Assembly (NCBI GenBank): GCA_013115125.1
Contig: JABANN010000051.1
Location: forward strand, 1-64,000
Reading direction: 5' to 3'
DNA: 64,000 nt
DNA from: Perkinsus olseni
Taxonomy: Eukaryota; Perkinsozoa; Perkinsida
The number at the start of each line of letters is the position of its first letter. Within the stretch, counting starts at the first letter, position 1. This document shows positions 23,101-33,638 of this stretch, piece after piece. A program made the position numbers and the translations under genes. Below the pieces are notes generated by a model, which saw only the letters and a list, made by a program, of their open reading frames with translations, was not told where the DNA came from and ran no database searches.

Positions 23101-23495
23101 ACGAGGTTTCCGAATCGGACACCGACCAGGAGCTTCGGAAATTCCGATGCTCTGAAGGAGCCAGAGGGCCAGTGGATTCGGCAGATGTCCTGGCTGGTCG
23201 TACCGTCCTCATCGATTTTAATGAGGGTGGACTCGTCGGCACTAGCATCATCCAGTGGTTCATGGACTTGAGGGGCCAATGGAGGCCCTTCTCGGCTGGC
23301 CAGGGTGATGTCCGGCGGCGGAATCTTCGGGCGTTTGCAAGGGAGGGGCTGACACAAGGCAACCGGATGACGATGATGAAGCCGAACTACTCCGCCATTA
23401 CCGAGGGAGATCCTTGCAATGTTCGGTCGAAGTTGTCCAGGACCACACGCGGTAATCTAAAAAAGGCTTCCACAACCCGGACCGGATCGTTGTCT
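20175..23495 (-). CDS. CEP120: CEP120-like centriole/basal-body protein
   Basis: CEP120 binds daughter centrioles and is needed for centriole elongation and ciliogenesis. A C2 domain matches the family's middle C2: TWRLSIELKALTLST, then VICIEICHKDKFRSDEVIAT (about 22350-21990). A coiled coil follows with the characteristic ELETWKKNEEAKFRVWLREQ and EAARMKTLNAEW (about 21600), AALETRLKKKATELEQREV (21400), and KTKIAYKRASEAEERIKELQ (20870). The C-terminus IRRLEAQKQSLLDTGVYAAK and DATIQALNEQIARARDSRT is the CEP120 ending. The stop is at 20175. Several frame changes are bridged by short introns. The region 22800-23480 reads as disordered, acidic coding sequence (for example ESTLIKIDEDGTTSQDICR), but the N-terminal C2 and the true start were not located, so the 5' limit is approximate. 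Confidence 0.8.
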
Positions 23496-23501
23496 GTCAG
23501 C

Positions 23502-25767
23502 CTACTGCATAGATTCCAGTGAAGCACTGACAGGACCCTTGACCTCGGGGTCAACCGCGGCATCACTCATACCGAAGAGCCCTACTGAGGGGTTCCTAAC
23601 CGAGTTCGTCTCGAGGGACATTGCAGAAGGCTCTCCTACCCGTCCTGATTTTCGTCGGTGTAGGCCGCCCTTGGGAACTCGTCGAACGGGCTGAGTGCCT
23701 CGGGGCCGAGCAGCTCTCCCATACTGTATTGGGGCTGTGTGGCTGGCATGGGTTCGTCCTGTGGTACAGGGTTTGCCATGGTGTCCAGGCTCCCATCCGC
23801 TAGGGCATGCACGGCCTCTTCGACATACACTCCGGCCTCTTCTGGAGCTAGCTCTGCTGTCTCGACTGGGTGGACGGTGTACCATTGGCCATTGACCAGC
23901 AAGGGTGCTGGACCAGGCTCGAGGGGGCCGGGACTGTACTGTTGAACCGCCCGCAAGCCCGCCTCGAGGGTGTCCAAGCGCTGTGCAACACTGGAAGCGA
24001 TGCCGTCGGTCTCTCCGAGAGCTTGTTGCCGTGTCTCGGACAACCGCTGCTCGAGTACGCGGTTTCTCCACACGAGAAGAGCCTGACCACTAATGGAAGT
24101 CCGAAATGCATTGAAATGTCAGAGGCCTGAACGGCGAGACGCTTGGTGTGGTCTTGGCCCGCTGGCTTGACCCGCCCACTATGAAAGCTGTAAGTTTCCG
24201 GCCGCCTCGAGTGATGGGTTCATCAGCCCCACAAGCTGCATCAGCGTAGTGTGCTGTGCACTGTGAATACGATGATGAGAGACGCGGGGGGCTTGTTGAA
24301 CAACCAGCCTGAAGCAGTAATAGCGCTTCGCGAGCTGACAGCGCCGCGCTGCGGCCGCGGTTCATCACCCTGCTTTCGCACGCGATTGGCCAAAAACATC
24401 GGCGGCGAGAAAAACCGATGGCATCCTGTGCCTCACATTATGCTGTTTTGGTGGTGTCATCGTCTGACTGCTGCGGGCCTTGCTATAGGGTCTGGACAGC
24501 CTCACGGCTAACACTCTCCACGCCCATAGAGCCGCCTGCAAACGGCACAGACGCACCCCAAAAATACTTACACAGTGTCTTCCATAGCTCACCTTCAGCA
24601 TGATTCTATCTCGATACTGATGGGACCTCAGCTTTGCCTCAGCGAGGCTCCTGCCTGTATCGGTGAGCCTCCGCCAGGCATGGAAGCTGTGAGCCAGGGC
24701 CACTAGTTTGGACACGACGCTACGGCTCTCGGCAATGCTGTGCGCTGCTGTCCTTCGGCAGAGCAGGGTCCTCCAGAAAGTAAGAGCAGAGGATTTCACA
24801 CGCGTGGCTGCTCGGGAGAGGACGTAGCGGCACAGGCGCCGTTGCTGTCGACGACGCCTTGTTGTGTTGAGCCAAGCATGCATATAGATGACTATGAGGC
24901 GACGCAAGAACAGCCGGGACTCGAAGTAAGTCCCCAGAGCCGCAGCTGCTTCTGGCCGGCGTGTGGCGGACTCGGCCACCGGCTGAGAAAATGATACATC
25001 CTGAACACAGTCCGATCAGAGAATGTTGCACGATCGATCCACAACCAGAAGAACTGCAACCGAGAATGATACACCGGTTCTTCAATGCTTCGCGAGGTAA
25101 GAGTATAGTGCGAAAGGCTCAGCAGTACCCAGATTGACGGAGTAGCTCCCTGTGACAAGCCCGGGGGTGTCGCGGCAGTTCGGAGGAAAGTGCTCGGGGC
25201 CTCAACACCTGATTGGAAGGACCTCTACGACTGGAATACACTACTGCATTAGAAGTGTTCCTGAGTTCACCTTCGACGGCCAGCGAGAGGCCTCCTGCCG
25301 ACATCGAGCTTCCCGAGCCGTATCGCTGAGGGGGGACAACCTTTTGCAAGCTTACGACAACCGCGTGCTCCTTGCAGAAGAGAAATATCACGGAAGAAAA
25401 CCAAGCGGGAGTAGTCCGAGGAAAAGTGTGAGAGACCGACTTGTGAGATGGCCGAGCGCTCGATCATGCAGCTTGTACTGTGGGCACTGGTCGTCTGTGG
25501 CAGGCGTGTGGTGCGCAGCGCTGGGGTCGACTGAAGACGTTCGGACGATGTGCGGCCCTTGAGCTACGAAGGGCCTCACCGAAACAGAACTCGTCTCAAG
25601 CCGTGTGGCTGATACTTCGGCAATTCTTCGAGCCAACAGACGAACTCCTGGAAGTGGATCTTGCCAGATTCCTCATAGGCACTCCATAGGCTCCTCACCT
25701 CCGGGCTCCACAGCCGCTGCCCATTTTCCCTTGACTGTGGTGGAAGGCTCGTTGAGCGACACTCCAC
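23502..25767 (-). CDS. Sfi1-like centrin-binding repeat protein
   Basis: Sfi1 proteins form long alpha helices that bind centrin at spindle poles, centrioles or basal bodies. The exon 24979-24365 holds repeated hydrophobic-Trp motifs with basic spacers: IYMHAWLNTTRRRRQ, ALTFWRTLLCRR, ALAHSFHAWRRLTD, and LQAALWAWRVLAVRL. A further one, QALLVWRNRVLEQRL, starts the exon near 24090. After the repeats comes an acidic Pro/Gln-rich tail (QYSMGELLGPEALSPFDEF). A 44-nt intron starting after ENQDG leads to NPSVGLFGMSDAAVDPEVKG and the stop at 23502. One internal intron (GTGAGC...TTTGCAG near 24590-24540) is 57 nt, a multiple of three. Upstream, LWSAYEESGKIHFQEFVCWL (about 25700) looks weakly EF-hand-like and may belong to this gene; the start is not fixed. 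It lies directly upstream of the CEP120-like gene on the same strand. Confidence 0.6.
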
Positions 25768-26266
25768 TCTCGCTGAGACTCGAGCTGGCGACTGCCGCGC
25801 GGGCCAATGCAGCCATCACAAACAATCGACGAGCAAACGAGTATTCGGGAGTTCCGAATACTAGTTGCGTATCGGGAGTTCCCGGATACCAAATAGTTCA
25901 CAACGCAACAAGAGTTCTCTACCAGAGATTCAACCAGATGAAGGAGCCATGGTGAAGTCCGGTACGGTGTCGCACGGAGGCTGAGGTTGGAAATGACCAA
26001 AGATGGATTGTCCCTTCGGCCCGGCGATGATGTGGCAGCTTCAGAATTCCCCCATGAGCGGTCGCATTCGGGTCTGATCTCACGACACGGCGGCCGGGAT
26101 ACAACGGTGCAAGCGCTTCCGTCGACGAATTGACCTCTTGGATAACACTCAACTCAAGCCCAGCCAGCGCGTTAGCATTCTTTCGAGTAATTCACTATCA
26201 CACACAAAGAGGGGCAGCAGCTGCTACGGCAGCTCGCGCTCAGTCACCAATGTCAGTGATCAATTG

Positions 26267-28436
26267 TTAAACACAGTACGTCGTCTCTACGGATGCCACC
26301 TTGGCATCGAGCTTAGCCGCCTCTTCAGCTGAGACAATTTCGTACCTGCATCAGCACGAAGGCCTTACGGGCTGTACTCGTCGTCCTCCACTCACCGGTA
26401 ATGAACTGTCCGAGAGCGAATCCAGGAGCTCGTGTTGTCGAAGACCAGCACCAACTGAGAAATTACAGTCCAACGAGATAAGTCGCTTGGGGCTGCAGCT
26501 TACCCTCCCGTCTGTGAGGCTTGTGTACTGTCCCCGTACACTTCTATGACTGCTGCATTTTTCCAGTGGAACAACAAACCTTAGCAAAAGGAGTTGGCAA
26601 GGACTGGCAGTTCTCACGAGCTCACTCAGAAGTCATCTGGCCGTCTTTCTGGGCCCGTACTTCCACACCGAATAGGATGTCCTGCGCATCGACGCCAAAC
26701 GCCCAGGAGACGATATCGCCCTTCTTCACGGTCAGAGGGATCTGCATGCTCTGACCCTTAGCGATGGTGACCGTCTGAGAACAGGGCAACGAGTGTCTTC
26801 GCTGGACCGCCTAGAAAAGAGAGAAAGCCAATTGATCGCGGGTTGTTCATGGCGGTGGCGTGGTCTCGAGGGCACGCGTACCTCGACTTCCGCCGTTCCC
26901 AGTCCGAATCGGTCGTTGAGCAGGCGGCCGGTCTCCGGCACTTGCCCCAGAGGGCTATCACAGGAACCTCCCAAGAAGGCAGGAACATTTTTAGGGTCAA
27001 CTAACGACATGATTCCTTCGTCTCCAGGCCGGAATATTTTCACCTGAACGAAGACGATAAGCGTGAGCTTTTCGTCGCTGCCCGACGAGCATATCCATAG
27101 TCGCTAAGAACAACTGTTGGTCGAGTTGGCACTTTCATGAGGACACACGCGCTGGGACGAACTACAGTGAAGAGCCGTCGAAGCTCCGGCGTCTACTGTG
27201 AATCACCTTCGATAGACTATCCTTTGGCAGGAAAGGCCTCAATAGCTTGAAGAAGGTATCGAAAATCCAAGGGGCATTCAGGAAACACACCTTGCTGACC
27301 TGATGCAAGGCCTCGTGAGCACTGCCCCTTACAAGGGTTCGGAATCCCACCTGACCGGGATAGAAGGTCTCCCGCAATCTACCAGCCGAGCCCATTCTGT
27401 TCACAACAGCCTTGCAGAGCTTCGGGTTGGCCCAGGAGGCCGTGGGGGCTCCACCAACGTCAATAGCCAGCATGAAGGAGGCCAATTCTCCCGTCCCTGA
27501 CGCGCGGTTTCGCAATTTTGGAGCGGATTGTCGTGAGGCTCACGATTGTGATGATCATGGATGAGCAGCTGTCCGAGCTCGCTCAGGTATATGAACATCT
27601 CAGAGAACTCATCATCACTCACCTGCCACAGTGGCAGGGCTAGGAGGTATCCAATCCGTTAGGCGAATCCGATAACGCCTCATACCACATTTCCACCAAC
27701 TCACCTCCCCGACGAATCCGTTGGTCTCGATCATTCCAAGCCGCTCGCAGTAAATGAAAGAGCCGTCTTTAGCACGCGAGGGCTCACCAGTGGGGTCCCT
27801 CAGACATGGATTGAACGGTAGGTAGTAGGAGGCCTGACAAGACCCATACTGCTGTGCCGCACAACAAGACACTGGACGACCAACCTTCTTTATATTCGGG
27901 ACCTCGTCGAAGGACATCTTCTTTTCGAGGATATCTGCCCGTATATCATCCACATTCCTTTCTCGGCGCCAAACAAGGAACTCTCTGAGAGCGAAGGATC
28001 AAGCCTCCAGACGGACCAGGGCGCAGTCCATGCACGGAGCTGTGCAGTCAGTAATGCGTACTTGAATTGAGTGGCGGCCTTCTGTGGATCGTTCTTGGCG
28101 ACCCTCAAAAACATGAGGAGTCGCACGTCTCCAAACACCTCGGGCATAGTATTGGAACCGGGATACTGCGCAATGGTGTCCACTAACAGGTTCTGAAGGT
28201 CGTACTCGAAGATTCTTCACTACAGCATGCACAGTTGCGTAATCACCTTCAAGACTTCCAGTGCTTTTTTCTCGGCATCAGTGACCTCTGGCGGGATGGC
28301 CACGTTGTCTGCCTAAGAGGGCGAGACGAATGACCGGCCAAGTCCTGGAGCGGGGATCGGCAACGGGAAACCCACAGATCGAGCGGTAGTGGTCACTTAC
28401 TCGAGGGCTATCGGTGGGTGAATCACTGTGCAGCAT
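26267..28436 (-). CDS. Sec14-GOLD (CRAL-TRIO) lipid-transfer protein
   Basis: Cytosolic phosphatidylinositol/lipophilic-ligand transfer protein of the SEC14L/patellin type. Start at 28436 (MLHSDSPTDSPR) splices to ADNVAIPPEVTDAEKKALEV, then NLLVDTIAQYP and the CRAL-TRIO N region FGDVRLLMFLRVAKNDPQK. The lipid pocket follows: AKDGSFIYCERLGMIETNGF, DDEFSEMFIYLSEL, SKVCFLNAPWIFDTFFKLL and IRIFRPGDEGIMSLVD-type gate residues with LVDPKNVPAFLGGSC. The GOLD domain reads QTVTIAKGQSMQIPLTVKKG, DIVSWAFGVDAQDILFGVEV, then RGQYTSLTDGR, LVLVFDNTSSWIRSRTVHYR and YEIVSAEEAAK, ending at TAA 26267. Each part joins by short introns, such as GTGATT...CTTCAG after EVLK. No key segment is missing. Membrane recruitment through the GOLD domain is expected from family knowledge. 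Confidence 0.9.
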
Positions 28437-28700
28437 ATGGAGGAAGATGAAATAACTACGGCAAGAGGCGGGTAGCGGCACGTCCGACTAGGGCAGACCA
28501 CCACTACCACAGGGAGGGCCCGAACACGTACAGGAAACCTCAAGGTATGCTCACCCCCTTCCAAAACGCAAATCAATACAGGAGCTGTCTCCACGAGGTT
28601 TCAACGGTCCCCACCAACTCATGAGGGTGAATCCATGAGCCCTTTATACCGAGCGGGAAGGTACGATCTGTGGAGCTGAGGTAACGGAGTTTTGATGCTG

Positions 28701-28995
28701 TCACGAGCCCCGGGCCGAGCCTTCTTGCATTAGGTCTTCTCCGGGCTGAGCTTCATGGACGGGAGGAGAAACTGTTCCATAAGAATTCTTATTCTTCTTC
28801 TTCCAATTGGTCACCTGGGGAGAGAGAACTTACGGACAGCAATACGCTCGTCGAAAGTGACACACTTACAGCGCGTCGGATTGCGGGGTTAATGCGACCA
28901 ATCGCAAAATGCTGCTTCTTGGTCAAGCCGTCCAGATTGAACCCGATTCCATTCGCTTCACGAGGAGGCAACCTTGAGTGCTCCCCCTCGGTCAT
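28701..28995 (-). CDS. Small unidentified basic protein, two exons
   Basis: ATG at 28995 gives an N-terminus containing NLDGLTKKQHFAIGRINPAI and RRA, then a consensus GTAAGT donor; removal of a 55-nt intron (28815-28869, ending CCCCAG) continues VTNWKKKNKNSYGTVSPPV and ends SARGS at 28701. Without splicing the frame ends after four Glu. The family is unknown. It lies upstream of the Sec14-GOLD gene but the latter has its own ATG at 28436, so this is treated as separate. Confidence 0.45.
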
Positions 28996-30206
28996 AGCCT
29001 ACGTACACCCACCACTCTGACGTAGAGGGCGTGCTGGGTGGAGTACGATGTGATGTTCTACGGTGGAGGTGACAACCAAGCCGAAGAACACACGGCAGCG
29101 GTTCGGAAGACGCTCACCTGTCGAGCCGACTCAGCTCCGGCAGGATCGAACAGACTGATGAAGTTCTGCTGGATGGGAGGACAGCGGTGGGTGGTTCGAT
29201 TGAGCATTATTTAAAGTCCTGACCGGTCCACCATGGGAGCTAGAAAACTCCTTTTGAAGTACGACGCGGAGATTTCAGTAACACAACGATTGGTTGGGCT
29301 AGCGTGAGACACCCTTAAGTTTTTAGATAGAGGCTCCCCACAGGACTTAATGGCAGGATCTATGCCCTCGCTCTCACGCAGCTATCTACTACCAACGGAA
29401 TTTTCTCAGGGATTTGCTGCAAAAAATCGCGAAGCACGTCGGTGGCTCGCGGGGATGAGCGCAACACCCCTAACGAGAATTGACGTTGCAACGCAGTTAC
29501 AAAGAGTCACACGAGACACTGAGTAAGATATGAGACGAAGGAGCACGTGAAGGGCCTAGTGAAGAAGATCTGGACCTTCCTTAGAGTTGACGAGAGTGGT
29601 AAGAGCAACGGCGTCTTCTTAGATTAAATAGGATGGAGCCCGAAGGATGGGTGAATATGCTACTTCCCATCATTGTGTGGAAGGCTTTGGGGATGCTCGG
29701 TCAATGGATAGTTCATGGACCTGACCCGAGAAGGACTGCGCTAGCTAAATTTGAGGAAGGTTCTAAGCGCCACTCCCCGGTTCGAACCAAGGGTGGTGCA
29801 ACTCTAGTATTTGCTGAAATGTCAGTCGCTTAGCATGAAGGATGGGACGATTATAAGACTTGGTCGAACCTATCCCTACTGCCGTAGAAATGGCAATACT
29901 CCCCCTTCTGTGTGTTCACGAGTCTTCTCCCCGGAAGCGAATCGAACATGAGGTGGGTCACACCATCGGCCACAAAAATTTAAGAGCATGTACAGTGCTT
30001 TCGGGTTTGATAGGAAGTCCACTACAATGCCCGTCGTATTGCCCTTTGTTTTCAGCTATAGTCACGAATTGCTCGTTGTGAGTTGTTCACTCATCCCCGA
30101 GTTGCGGCCTTTCAGTCGAGTAGTGTATCAAACCCGAGGGCACTGTAGTGTGGTGTAAGCTAGAAAAGGCGAGCGGCTCAACTCAGCGACTGTCATGAGA
30201 TCGACC
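28996..30206. other. Intergenic stretch, no supported gene
   Basis: Only short open frames on both strands, e.g. 29633-29833 plus, without domains or splice support. It is the 3' flank of the FMO array and the 5' flank of the small gene at 28995. Confidence 0.35.
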
Positions 30207-32882
30207 TTAAACAAAGGAACTGTCCTCCTCGGGCCTTACCAGGGGACGATACGTTGCCGGGCAATAGAGTATAAAGTCATCGAAGAGACCACCGTGAAGG
30301 TACTTGCTGACACCAAGGTCCTCGATCTGACGCAAGGAACTGCCGGCAGCCCGCAAGCCAATAGAAGCTGCTACCAGCTGGTCATGGTAAAGATCGATGT
30401 AGAGGAAAATGGTGCATGGGCGCTGCGGCGTCGGCGGAATGCGCTCGAGAGCCCAACGACGGTACTTCGCGATATCATGTCTCATATCTGCACAAAAACT
30501 CGCCTCGGGTGTCGACATTCTTCGGCCTACGGAAGAGCCGTTACGGCGGTCATGCAATAGAGAAAATAGGAGAAAGACCATAAGGCCCGGAACCGCTTAT
30601 CATGAGGGTTTGGTAACGTGAAGTTCGGTGCCTACCCGATGCAGTTGTAGAGATCCTGCCTTTCCAAAGGCCGGCGAGCCAAAGAGCCTGAAGGGTGGAA
30701 GTACCTAAGCCGCCAGGCGATAGTGTCGTTGAAGAAATATCCGAAGTTCGTCGGTGGTTGTACTTACTGATACTTATATTGGTAGAAGCCCATCCAACAA
30801 AGGCCAGATGCATGAAGTCGGGATGGACCTGACCCACAACAGGGTGCTCACCCCACAGTAAGGTGCTTACGATATGACGGTGGAGCCATGGGCCCTCTCC
30901 CTTATCACAGATTAACTTCTCCTTACACTCTGGAGGGAGGATCTCCATCGCAGCCTCGAAACCGGTACCTGAACACGCGTACTCACGATCCGTGCGCCGA
31001 GTTGTCGGAAGTGACGACCCACCGAGCACGACCGCATCACAGCATATTTGTTCGCCCGTGGTCAGCAGAACTCCATCCTTCGTGAACTCCGTCATAGTCG
31101 CTTGCTTCGCATCTGATATCAAGAGGAAGGCACTGTGTCCCACCCAGATGTTGAGACCGAGGCAATAGGAACTGCCCCCAGAGGCATCGATAGCCGTCGA
31201 CGAATACTTCATAAACCCAGTACTACTTATCTCTCCGGCGGCTATACGCTCGTAAGTTCCCTCTGGGACAACCTGCAATCCTCCTTACGCGTCGCGTGAA
31301 ACGGTAACGCCCGGACTTACGAATTGGTTGTGAAAAATGTCCCCCACGAAGGGCGAATCCGGTCTCATGCCGGCAGCAGCTGAAAGTCTTAAATAACTCC
31401 GCGACAGGAGACGAGGCAACTGCTACTCAGTCCGTGCTGCCAATCCAATACGTGCTCCCAGAGCCACCACCAAACGGCAGTGAACAACTGGTAGAGAGAC
31501 GACCGAGGCTTCTCCTCGGTGTAATAGGAAGGCAGGAGCCATTCGAAGGCGCGACAGAACATCACCTGAGAAGGAGAACAGTGGAGGCGAAGAGGCGGGT
31601 ACTCAGTAGTCTGAGTAGACGCATAGAAAAGCATCTCACATGTATGATGGAAATCTTCCACAGATTGCCCGGCAGCGGCCAGCGCTTCTCTCGGTATACG
31701 AATGTGGCTGAAAATATCATGAAGAGAGCTCCTAGCAAGCCGTGAGGCGCCGCCTATCCCACCGCATATGGGATACTAGCGCAAAGTCGATCCAGCACAG
31801 ACTGGTCCGTTTACGAGAATGCGGCACAACGACTGAGCGACATTCTCACTGCTTTTCACTTCGTCCTTCAACTCGTTCATCAGATCGAGTGTAGACTTAC
31901 CATACCCAACAAAGACCACATCCTTACCGGTGAAGGCACTGCGGTCGCTACCTGACAACAACAGCGGCAGCAGATGAGGGCATGTTATGGTATGAACATG
32001 CAACAGGTGATAATGGAGGGTAAGGTGACAATACTTACAGTCCGAGCTGTGGAAGACTTTAACTTTAGTCTGGTCCATACCCGGGAAGTTCGGGATGTGC
32101 TTCTTCCTGAAGAGGCCGGTGCCTGCAGAGACACCGTCCCGAGTGGAGAAGGGTAGTAGGGCAGACAACTTACAGATAACAACTTTATCGAAGACTCGTT
32201 GGTGTCCATCCTCAGTGGTGACCCTCCACGCCTTCCCATCCAGATTCTCGAGGTCTTTCACGAGCACATTGCAACGGATGTGGGGGCCAAGCTTGAAGTG
32301 AGATACCTGAAAAGAGGAGAACATCCGAGGCTGTGGGGAGCTGAAAGGACCCTCCTCATTCCACACTCGTTTGACGAAGTGATGTCGTCTTACGTAATCA
32401 TCGATGTAACTGCAAAGGTCCTCCTTCTTCATAAAAAGTGGATAGCGATCCCCGACTGGGAACTCGCTAAACTCGTAAAACCAGCTGGGTGATTGAGCCT
32501 GACGAAGAGTGAGGCTATCCAGCGGTCGAAGGATCCTCTTCAAGAAAACGCATAACCGCGACGGTGCTCTAACAGGGGGTTTGTCATGATGAATCATCAT
32601 CGATGAATCGGCGAGAAAATTGAATGGCGCGCGAGGCGAAGCCCGTCCTTCGATGGTTACCCCTTGGCCAACATAGCCCGTGGACCAGACCCCACCAACT
32701 CTATCGCGTGCTTCCAACCTGCGTAGAGAAGTGGATGATCGAGAGAGAGCAGATACCGGTCCTTACAAAGTGACATCGAAGCCCTCAGCCAGAAGAGTCC
32801 TCAGGGTGACGATACCCGACACCCCACCGCCAATGACACACACCGTCTGACCCGACCCACTGCTGTTGGTGCATGCACCCAT
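30207..32882 (-). CDS. Flavin-containing monooxygenase, array copy A
   Basis: FAD/NADPH-dependent monooxygenase of the FMO family, likely acting on nucleophilic N or S atoms; substrate unknown. Start at 32882 (MGACTNSSGSGQTVCVIGGG) runs straight into the FAD Rossmann motif GGGVSG. Then comes the exon with EARDRVGGVWSTGYVGQGVT, SQSPSWFYEFSEFPVGD-like residues and YPLFMKKEDLCSYIDDYV. The FMO-type signature is FPGMDQTKVKVFHSSD, and the second nucleotide-binding motif is DVVFVGYGKSTLDLMNELKD. A late exon has EKLICDKGEGPWLHRHIVS and VHPDFMHLAFVGWAS. The C-terminus reads QIEDLGVSKYLHGGLFDDF then PATYRPLVR, and here runs on for eight further codons to the TAA at 30207, unlike copies B and C which stop right after PLVR. 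Exons join by short introns, one a stop-free 51-nt intron between VVIC and TGLFRKK. Confidence 0.85.
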
Positions 32883-32899
32883 TCGGAGTGTGGTTAGGG

Positions 32900-33600
32900 A
32901 AAACTGTGCCCTGTGAACGCTGACACCGTGAAGACAGGATTCTTCCGCTACGTGCGCGTAGTCCTCAATTGATTGAATAACCTTGGGGAGAGTGCACGCA
33001 AAAGGCCAAGAATGAGGGGTGTACTACCCCACACACATCTGCCAGGTATTCTTTCACAACACAAGAAGACAGTGGCTGCCTGTGTAAATTTGCTAGGCTT
33101 TGTGCTAAATAAGATTGGGGAGGCCCGATGAGCTCCCCGAGGGAAGAATTGTAAAAACTCTTTTATCGCAAGGCAAGGCACATGAAGAAACACGTGACGA
33201 AAATGGTAGGAGTGAACGGCGGTGTGGGCCACCGCTAGTGGTCCACTACTAAACCTGACCACCCATCCCCCTAGCACCATCGACACGGTCGGTGGAAAGA
33301 GCCTCGACCTGAGGAGCAGCAAGAAGCGTTGAGGAGGAGAGCCCAGATGCCTTACAACACCACCATCGAGTGGCTAGCTTTGCAGGGGGTGTGGATCAGT
33401 ATGAGACCACGCCTAACAGCCGAACCACACCATTCCCAGATCTATTAGGTTTTTTCACGGGTTGACCAACCAACTGCTCTGTGGCAGCACTACTTCAGGC
33501 AAGGGTTCATCGAGTTGCTCTGGAATGTTTCAGTCTGGGTGTCACTGAATACGATCCGAAAGTGTACAAAAACAACAGCCTTGCCGAGGTAATCAGAGCA
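32900..33600. repeat. Duplicated FMO 5' flank (partner of 36780-37430)
   Basis: The upstream region of copy A resembles that of copy B: both contain agtgcacgc/gatcgcacg-aaaggccaagaatgag, a shared ctgccaggtattct block, and gtggctgcctgtgtaaa or its one-base variant followed by ttgctaggctttgtg. Open frames here are similar in both copies but carry no domain. The duplicated unit therefore includes several hundred bases of 5' flank, probably with the promoter. Confidence 0.7.
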
Positions 33601-33638
33601 CAGCCATGATGGCCGGCACAGCAGGAGTGGCCACCCCT

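Noticed and set aside
24365-24979. Arg-rich nucleic-acid-binding protein
   Set aside because: The Arg clusters occur at regular intervals next to Trp in hydrophobic helices, which fits Sfi1-type centrin-binding repeats better.
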